From: Parapedobacter sp964498395 | Lineage (GTDB): Bacteria; Bacteroidota; Bacteroidia; Sphingobacteriales; Sphingobacteriaceae | Assembly (NCBI GenBank): GCA_964498395.1 | Contig: CAZCHE010000010.1 | Span: 1-64,000, forward strand | Reading direction: 5' to 3' | DNA: 64,000 nucleotides | Shown here: positions 58,401-64,000 of the stretch, one piece after another | Position numbering within the stretch: the first letter of the stretch is position 1 | Layout: every line of letters starts with the position of its first letter | The notes under the pieces: generated by a model | Database searches by the model: none | What the model saw: only the letters and a program-made list of their open reading frames with translations | Told to the model about the DNA's origin: nothing | Position numbers and translations under genes: made by a program

Positions 58401-60986
58401 ATGATGAAGCACTTAAAAACTATCCTTTTACAATTACTCGCCGTGAGCCTGATCGCCACGGATGCAGTTGCCCAGCACACGTATTATTTCCCGCAAGCAC
58501 AATTCGATCCTTCCATTCCCGCGCCGGAGGCATTCCTGGGGTATCCTATCGGAACCCACTACACACGCCATGACCGGATAATCGCCTATTTCCAAGAGCT
58601 CGATCGTTTGTCTGATAAAATCAGCGTTGAAATCATCGGGTATTCCTACGAGGGTAGACCTTTGGCGGTTGCGACGATTACGTCGGCTGCCAACCAAGGG
58701 CGTTTGGAGGAAATCCGACAGGCGCATATTAAACAGGCCGATCCAAGTGCACCCCAGCTTGATGCAAGTCAATCGCCCGTGGTGGTGTTACTCGATTATA
58801 GCGTACATGGTGCTGAAACCTCCAGCGGTGAGGCTTCCCTGTTAACGGCTTATTATCTAGTGGCCAGCCAAAGCGATGAAACCCGCCAATGGTTGGACGA
58901 AGCAGTCGTGCTGATCGATATTGCCCAAAATCCGGATGGCCGTGATCGCACAGCCAATTGGCACAATGCCTATAAATCTACCCCTCCTGTGGCCGACCCA
59001 TTGGATAAAGAGCATCTCGAGCAATTCCCCGGAGGACGGACAAACCATTACTTCACTGACCTAAACCGTGACTGGCTCAGTGTGACCCAAATCGAGACCA
59101 AACCAAAAATCGATTTCTTTCACCGTTGGTATCCCAATGTGCACATTGACTTCCATGAAATGGGCGGCGGGAGCACGTACTATTTCGAACCCACTCCCAA
59201 AAGCACGGAAAGCCCCCTAATCCCAAGGGCTTCTTATGATTTCAACACCGTACTGGCCAAGTATCACGCCGAAGCGCTGGATGGTCTCGGCTCCCTGTAT
59301 TTCACGAAAGAAGTGTTCGATAATTTTTCCCCTATTTATGGATCAACCTATCCAGACTTCCACGGAGCCGTTGGCGTCACCGTGGAGCAAGGAAGCTCTC
59401 GCGGGCTAGTACAGGAAACTGCCAACGGGTTATTGGAATTTCGATTTACTGTCCGGAACCAGCTATTTACCGGCCTGGCATCGATCAAGGGAGCGGTTGC
59501 AGAAAAAGCAGGGCTATTCGGGCTGCAAAAAGATTTCTTCCGTACCGCATTGGATGAAGCACGGGCACACAAAACCAAATCGTATGTATTTGGCGACGAA
59601 CACGATGAATCCCTGACCCAAAAGTTGGTGGAATTGCTCCTGCGCCACCGCATCGCGGTTTATGAACTTGGAAGCGACCAAACCATTGATGGTAAATCGT
59701 TCAAGGAAGGTTCAGCTTATGTTGTTCCTGTGGTACAGCCCCAATTCCGACTGATACATTCCATCTTCGAAGAGACCCCTCCCATACAAGATAGCGTGTT
59801 TTACGGTAGCACCTCCTACTCCATTATCCATGCCTATGGCCTTAAGTATGCAAAATCGGCCAATGCTATTGGCCAAGGAAATCCCGTGAATACGACAAAG
59901 GATTTACAGGGATCTGTGGTTGGCGGTAAAGCAAGCTATGCGTATCTGCTGCACTGGACGGAGTATAACGCTTCTACCGCGCTATATGCCTTGTTAGAAA
60001 AAGGTGTTTTTATCAAAGCAGCATTCAAACCCTTTACATCTACCACGGTGGAAGGCCCTATTGACTTTGGATATGGTTCGCTGGTCATCCCGGTGGCCGG
60101 ACAGACCATCAGTGCGGATTCGTTACATCAAGTCATCAGTTACGTAGCCAATGAAACGGGATTGAAATTTTACGGTGTTTCCACTGGATTTAGCGTAGCC
60201 GGCATTGATTTAGGGAGCAATAACATCCAAACCGTCAAAAAGCCTGTCGTTGCACTGGTACTTGGCCAAGGGGTGAATTCGGCCCAGGCTGGACAGGTTT
60301 GGTACCTCTTAAATGAACACCTCAAATTACCCGTTGTAAAGATCGATCCGGCCGTTTTCCCAAGAGCCAATCTCAGCAAGTACACCACCTTAATATTAAC
60401 GAGTGGTAGTTATGATGGCTTATGGAATAAGGAAACCACTGAAAACATTAAATCATGGGTAAACGGCGGAGGTACGCTCATCGCTTTCCAATCTGCTGCC
60501 GAATGGGCCATCTCCAATGGTATCGTCCGTGAAAAAGTGTACCAGGATACCGCCAATAAAAAGGATCAGGAAACCGAGCGACTTGATTATGCCACCCGCG
60601 CGGAAGCAAGTGCCCCTGACCGATTGAGTGGCAATATCTTTTCAGCCGATATTGATATTACACACCCTGTGGCATTTGGTCTGCAAGAGCGCAAACTGTT
60701 TGTCAATATTGATGGCAATACCATCTTATTACCGAGTGTCAATAAATTTTCTACGGTCGCCCAATTTGATAGTGAGCCGTGGGTAAACGGTTATATCTCA
60801 AAGCAGAACTTGAATCGGTTTAGCGATAAAGCTTATATCCTTGCTTCATCCGCTGGCCAGGGAAGTGTCATCCTCTTTTCAGATGACCCCACATACCGCA
60901 AGTACTGGTACGGCACGGATCGCTTGGTAACCAACAGCATTTTCTTTGGGGGCCATGTTTCGACCGGAGGACGAGGTGGGCAATAA
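58401..60986 (+). CDS. Exported M14-family zinc carboxypeptidase, paralogue
   Basis: The 861-residue protein has a signal peptide (TILLQLLAVSLIATDAVAQ) and the same architecture as the preceding gene. Marks are SVHGAETSSGEAS (H136, E139), NPDGRDRT, LNRDWLSVTQIE, VHIDFHEMGGGSTYYFEP, VTVEQGSSRGLVQETANG, and a C-terminal VAGIDLGSNNIQTVKKPVVALVLGQG with YTTLILTSGSYDG. It lacks the low-complexity linker of its neighbour. Two ATG codons stand side by side at the start. The pair arose by duplication and then diverged throughout, so the two probably differ in peptide preference. The 118-base gap carries no clear terminator, so one transcript is possible. Confidence 0.88.
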   Translation: MMKHLKTILLQLLAVSLIATDAVAQHTYYFPQAQFDPSIPAPEAFLGYPIGTHYTRHDRIIAYFQELDRLSDKISVEIIGYSYEGRPLAVATITSAANQGRLEEIRQAHIKQADPSAPQLDASQSPVVVLLDYSVHGAETSSGEASLLTAYYLVASQSDETRQWLDEAVVLIDIAQNPDGRDRTANWHNAYKSTPPVADPLDKEHLEQFPGGRTNHYFTDLNRDWLSVTQIETKPKIDFFHRWYPNVHIDFHEMGGGSTYYFEPTPKSTESPLIPRASYDFNTVLAKYHAEALDGLGSLYFTKEVFDNFSPIYGSTYPDFHGAVGVTVEQGSSRGLVQETANGLLEFRFTVRNQLFTGLASIKGAVAEKAGLFGLQKDFFRTALDEARAHKTKSYVFGDEHDESLTQKLVELLLRHRIAVYELGSDQTIDGKSFKEGSAYVVPVVQPQFRLIHSIFEETPPIQDSVFYGSTSYSIIHAYGLKYAKSANAIGQGNPVNTTKDLQGSVVGGKASYAYLLHWTEYNASTALYALLEKGVFIKAAFKPFTSTTVEGPIDFGYGSLVIPVAGQTISADSLHQVISYVANETGLKFYGVSTGFSVAGIDLGSNNIQTVKKPVVALVLGQGVNSAQAGQVWYLLNEHLKLPVVKIDPAVFPRANLSKYTTLILTSGSYDGLWNKETTENIKSWVNGGGTLIAFQSAAEWAISNGIVREKVYQDTANKKDQETERLDYATRAEASAPDRLSGNIFSADIDITHPVAFGLQERKLFVNIDGNTILLPSVNKFSTVAQFDSEPWVNGYISKQNLNRFSDKAYILASSAGQGSVILFSDDPTYRKYWYGTDRLVTNSIFFGGHVSTGGRGGQ

Positions 60987-61027
60987 GCCACTGCCTTTGG
61001 GGGTACGCACCCGATTGGTTTAGTTTA

Positions 61028-61096
61028 TAGCATGGGCGAGGCCAACGTCAACGGGAAATTTCTTCCAACGGCTGATGTTGATCCTCGCCCATGCTA
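61028..61096. terminator. Long-stem hairpin between convergent operons
   Basis: Arms TAGCATGGGCGAGG (61028-61041) and its exact complement (61083-61096) form a 14-bp GC-rich stem around a 41-base loop that can fold further (TCAAC with GTTGA). TTTT follows on the plus strand after TA. It sits between the M14 gene and the convergent SusD gene and probably stops transcription from both sides. Confidence 0.6.
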
Positions 61097-61118
61097 TTTT
61101 GGGTTGCCTGATAGATCG

Positions 61119-62657
61119 TTACAGCGACCGTTTCCAACCAGTGTCGTTGGCCGTTCCAAGCTCGCCGTATATACCCCGTTCCCCGGCATAATCCTCACCA
61201 CCGAATGTATACGTTTCCACTCCAATAAGTTCTAATTGGACTTGCGGTATGGGGAACTGCGTAGGCGTACCTCCTTGCAGCAAATCGTGCCGACGCATAA
61301 ACGTAAAGGGTACAAACGTGCCTCCAGCACCGTCAATCTCAATGGCATACTCGTAGTGCAAGGCTTCTCGCAGGTCATCGGGATTAGCCGAAATATCGGG
61401 CAGCCCACCCCTGGCCTTACGTGCCGCATCGGCTGCATTGAGTTCTGAGGCAGCGCCTGCATGATCGTTCAGCCATAATTTCGCTTCCGCCCGCAATAGC
61501 CGTATTTCCTCAGCTAAAAAGTATGGGTTGGACGCTCCCGCCACATTCAGTGTTGAAAGTGCCGGATACATCCAGCGGGTCCGGATGTAGTTACTGAACA
61601 GGTTACGTCCGCGTGCCTCCAGCAGGATACCGAAATTGGTCGTATAGGTGAAATAATCATAAAACCGATTGTCATCCGTTTCGATAGGTGCTAACAAGAC
61701 GGTATTGTCTAACGGATAGCCGTTTGGTGTGGAATGGGTTTTATCAGCAAGGTAGGGAATCTTGATATCTACGGGTACGTAGGATGCCCCTCCATAAGGC
61801 CGCTCCAACACATCGACCAACTGATTGTAGTACCCCCCTACGACAGTAGTGATGAGGAAATCAGCAGAAAACCCCCGATTTGCGTAATCCAGCACCCTGT
61901 TCCAGTAACCATCACCCAACGCCTGAGCCTCCGCCCTGTCTCTGGCTACCGATGACAGTATACGTGCAGCCATGGAATTGGTGAGTTTCACCAAATTATC
62001 CCGAGAGATGATCACACCGGTCAGGAAATCAAACGTCAGGTTAGGGGTAGCTTCTATCAGCTGCAGGGTTTTATCCAGGTGGGCAACACCATTCTCGATC
62101 AATTCTTGATACGAATGTGGGAATTCCCGAACATCGAGTGATACATCGTCAACGATGATTCCCCGATCGAAAATCGCACCTAAATAGCCCTGTGCGATCC
62201 CTTTTGCATAGTAAGCGCCTACTAAACAATCGGCCGTACGGTCAGCTCCCGCATCGTCATAGATACGGAGCTGCTGGTTCTCGATGATATCGATTACCTT
62301 GGTCGCATCTAGGTTGGCTTGATAAAAATTTGAATAGACTGTCCTCACCGCCGCGTTACCCCGGTAAGCTGCGTTATTGTTTAACCGAAGTCGGGGTTCG
62401 ATGGCAAAGTCCCACCACGACTGGCTTCCGTTTGTGTTGGTAGATTGGTCGGCCCAGAGACTGAAATGCGACCCACCGGCATTGCTTGTTGTGTTATTAA
62501 ATGCCGTCTGCACACTACTTGTTGTCAATACGTAACCAAGGCTTTTTATCTTTTGGATCGCCTCCGCGTTGGTCAGCGTCGAAGGGTCGTCGAAACCGAT
62601 GGAATCGCACGATATGAGTAAGAACGATACTGCAAGTTGATATATATACTTTTTCAT
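61119..62657 (-). CDS. SusD/RagB-family outer-membrane lipoprotein
   Basis: The 512-residue lipoprotein (YIYQLAVSFLLISC, C17) has a weaker SusD signature than the others: TLTNAEAIQKIKSL, DCLVGAYYAKGIAQGYLGAIFDRGI, LAEEIRLLRAEAKLWLNDHAGAASELNAADAARKARG and a RHDLLQGGTPTQFPIPQVQLEL end. It is closest in style to the SusD group with N-terminal differences found with peptide- or siderophore-like receptors. It follows its SusC gene by 90 bases, a wider gap than in the other pairs. Confidence 0.85.
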   Translation of the reverse strand: MKKYIYQLAVSFLLISCDSIGFDDPSTLTNAEAIQKIKSLGYVLTTSSVQTAFNNTTSNAGGSHFSLWADQSTNTNGSQSWWDFAIEPRLRLNNNAAYRGNAAVRTVYSNFYQANLDATKVIDIIENQQLRIYDDAGADRTADCLVGAYYAKGIAQGYLGAIFDRGIIVDDVSLDVREFPHSYQELIENGVAHLDKTLQLIEATPNLTFDFLTGVIISRDNLVKLTNSMAARILSSVARDRAEAQALGDGYWNRVLDYANRGFSADFLITTVVGGYYNQLVDVLERPYGGASYVPVDIKIPYLADKTHSTPNGYPLDNTVLLAPIETDDNRFYDYFTYTTNFGILLEARGRNLFSNYIRTRWMYPALSTLNVAGASNPYFLAEEIRLLRAEAKLWLNDHAGAASELNAADAARKARGGLPDISANPDDLREALHYEYAIEIDGAGGTFVPFTFMRRHDLLQGGTPTQFPIPQVQLELIGVETYTFGGEDYAGERGIYGELGTANDTGWKRSL

Positions 62658-62747
62658 CTGAATATTTTTTTAAAGGTGATGAAGCTTGCATGAATGATCC
62701 ATGTCTTTTTGTGAATGGCAATTCACGCAGGTTTCATGCCTTTTGTG

Positions 62748-64000
62748 TTAAAAATTAAAGGTAAGTTTCCCTGAAATGATTCGATAAGACGGATAATTGA
62801 ATCCATCCTGGCCAATCCCGTCTACATTTACCCCCTGGTAATTGGTCCATATAAACAGGTTACGTCCGATCAGTGAGAAGTTAGCCTGTTGGATGACGTT
62901 TTTGATTCCGAGTTTTTCCGTTGGAATTTTATAAGATAACGAGAGCTCCCGCAAAGCCACATGGGTGGTATTCTCTATCCAATAATCCGTTACCTGTGAC
63001 GCATTGAACACCCGGGTAGTAAAATTCAACGGTTTGCCAGCCTGTGATGCTTGTTCGTAAAACCTCGAACGATACACGTAGGTGAGGTATTGGGCGGTCT
63101 CGTTGAATTTCTCTCCCCCTTGCTGCCAGTCGAATACGGCATACAGCGAGAACCGGCCATAGGAAATGGCATTTGTAAACCCGACATTGAAATCGGGCAT
63201 CGCGTCACCAATGATTTTCGAGTTGCCGGTAGCTTCATTGACATAAAACACAGGGGCCTCGTCTGCTGTACCTAACGCTGCTTTCTCTACCAAAACCCCG
63301 AAATCATTAACGACATAGTCCTCCACGCGTTTCGTATCATCGCCCGTGTTGGTCACAAATCCCGCATCATTGGTTTCCAACTGCGACAAGCTGGAGAAGA
63401 TGCTATAGCCGTATATGGCGGTAGTACTGGCACCCACTGCCTTACGATATCCGTTAGCTGTAAATTCAGGCACATTACCCAGTGAAGTGATCCGGCTCCG
63501 CACGCGGCTGAATGTGAGGCCCGGTGTCCAGGTGAATTGCCCTTTATTTACTGCCCTGCCGTTAACCTCCAATTCAAGTGAATTGGATTTCACGGCACCC
63601 AGGTTGTCATAGATATTTGCCGACCCTGAAATCGGTGCAAACGCGGGTACCGAAATAAAGTCATTGGTACTATTTGAAAACGCATAGTTGAACTGGATGT
63701 TCAATCGATCCCAGACCACGGCGTCAAACCCAAGTTCCGTTTCCTCCGTAATCGCGCGTTTCAAGTCGGTATTATCATTTTGAGTATAGCTCACCCCACC
63801 GGAATTCGAGATCGATACCCTACTATCCTTTGCACCAAAGGGCGGCAAACTTCCCGCCTGACCATACGCCACCCGGAATTTCAATTCGGTCAATGCATGG
63901 AGATCAAGGTCTTGCGTGATACGGTAAGCCGCCGAGATACGGGGGAAGACCGCGGTACCCGCATCGCGACCAAAACGGGAGCTTTGATCCAACCGAACCA
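62748..64000 (-). CDS. SusC/RagA-family TonB-dependent transporter, C-terminal part
   Basis: The frame is open to the window edge, so the gene starts outside. The visible part of about 417 residues is barrel sequence typical of SusC: RLDQSSRFGRDAGTAVFPRISAAYRI, LTELKFRVAYGQAGSLPPFG, ETELGFDAVVWDRLNIQFNYAFSNST, MPDFNVGFTNAISYGRFSLYAVFDWQQGGEKFN and the final strand SYRIISGKLTFNF. It pairs with the SusD gene that follows it on the minus strand. The plug, TonB box and any STN domain are beyond the edge. Confidence 0.88.
   Translation of the reverse strand, partial: VRLDQSSRFGRDAGTAVFPRISAAYRITQDLDLHALTELKFRVAYGQAGSLPPFGAKDSRVSISNSGGVSYTQNDNTDLKRAITEETELGFDAVVWDRLNIQFNYAFSNSTNDFISVPAFAPISGSANIYDNLGAVKSNSLELEVNGRAVNKGQFTWTPGLTFSRVRSRITSLGNVPEFTANGYRKAVGASTTAIYGYSIFSSLSQLETNDAGFVTNTGDDTKRVEDYVVNDFGVLVEKAALGTADEAPVFYVNEATGNSKIIGDAMPDFNVGFTNAISYGRFSLYAVFDWQQGGEKFNETAQYLTYVYRSRFYEQASQAGKPLNFTTRVFNASQVTDYWIENTTHVALRELSLSYKIPTEKLGIKNVIQQANFSLIGRNLFIWTNYQGVNVDGIGQDGFNYPSYRIISGKLTFNF

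Overview
The window looks like chromosomal DNA of a Bacteroidota species, most likely family Sphingobacteriaceae. The evidence is four SusC/SusD outer-membrane pairs, an ECF sigma/FecR/STN-SusC signalling set, Bacteroidota-type -7 promoter elements (TAnnTTTG), and families typical of that group (DUF4954, DUF4832, NagB fused to a PIG-L domain, TlpA/DUF4369). No rRNA, tRNA or CRISPR array was seen.

Region 1 (1-20.5 kb) is an exopolysaccharide or surface-glycan locus. It opens with the end of a probable UDP-glucose dehydrogenase and a broken AlgI-type O-acyltransferase. A compact + strand run follows: a MurA paralogue, a Wzx-type flippase, a MurB paralogue, two GT2 and one GT4 glycosyltransferases, an EpsG/Wzy-type polymerase, an alginate-lyase-superfamily lipoprotein and another GT4. 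A convergent pair (HTTM membrane protein plus a small membrane-anchored protein) interrupts the run. Then come a GT4, an NAD-dependent sugar epimerase, a WecA-type phosphosugar transferase and a WbpM/CapD-type 4,6-dehydratase. The first 12 kb is visibly AT-richer than its flanks, so it looks like an exchangeable cassette between conserved ends. Two DUF4143-type AAA ATPase genes sit inside the locus, on either side of the C-terminal stump of a cupin sugar epimerase. The MurA-MurB pair implies that the polymer carries muramic acid or a similar lactyl-ether sugar; this is the most unusual inference in the window.

Region 2 (20.6-31.1 kb) holds a toxin-antitoxin pair whose toxin has an in-frame stop, a 200-bp array of 8- and 7-bp repeats directly before a DUF4954 gene, a minus-strand SusC/SusD pair, and nagB.

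Region 3 (31.3-46.9 kb) is a glycan-utilisation island: two DUF4874/DUF4832-type secreted proteins, a NagX/HGSNAT-like membrane acetyltransferase, ECF sigma, FecR, SusC with STN domain, SusD, an amidohydrolase-2 protein and a Tat-exported GH109-type enzyme. Three copies of a LacI-type palindrome link the first, middle and last parts of the island. With nagB next door, an N-acetylated amino-sugar substrate is likely.

Region 4 (46.9-64 kb) starts with a methionine-aminotransferase-like gene and an XRE regulator. A dense regulatory interval follows (palindromes, promoters, a small terminated transcript, a SAM-I riboswitch), then a TlpA-like thioredoxin. A SusC/SusD pair with two tandem M14 metallocarboxypeptidases suggests peptide capture and trimming. 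The window ends in another minus-strand SusC/SusD pair whose SusC runs off the edge.
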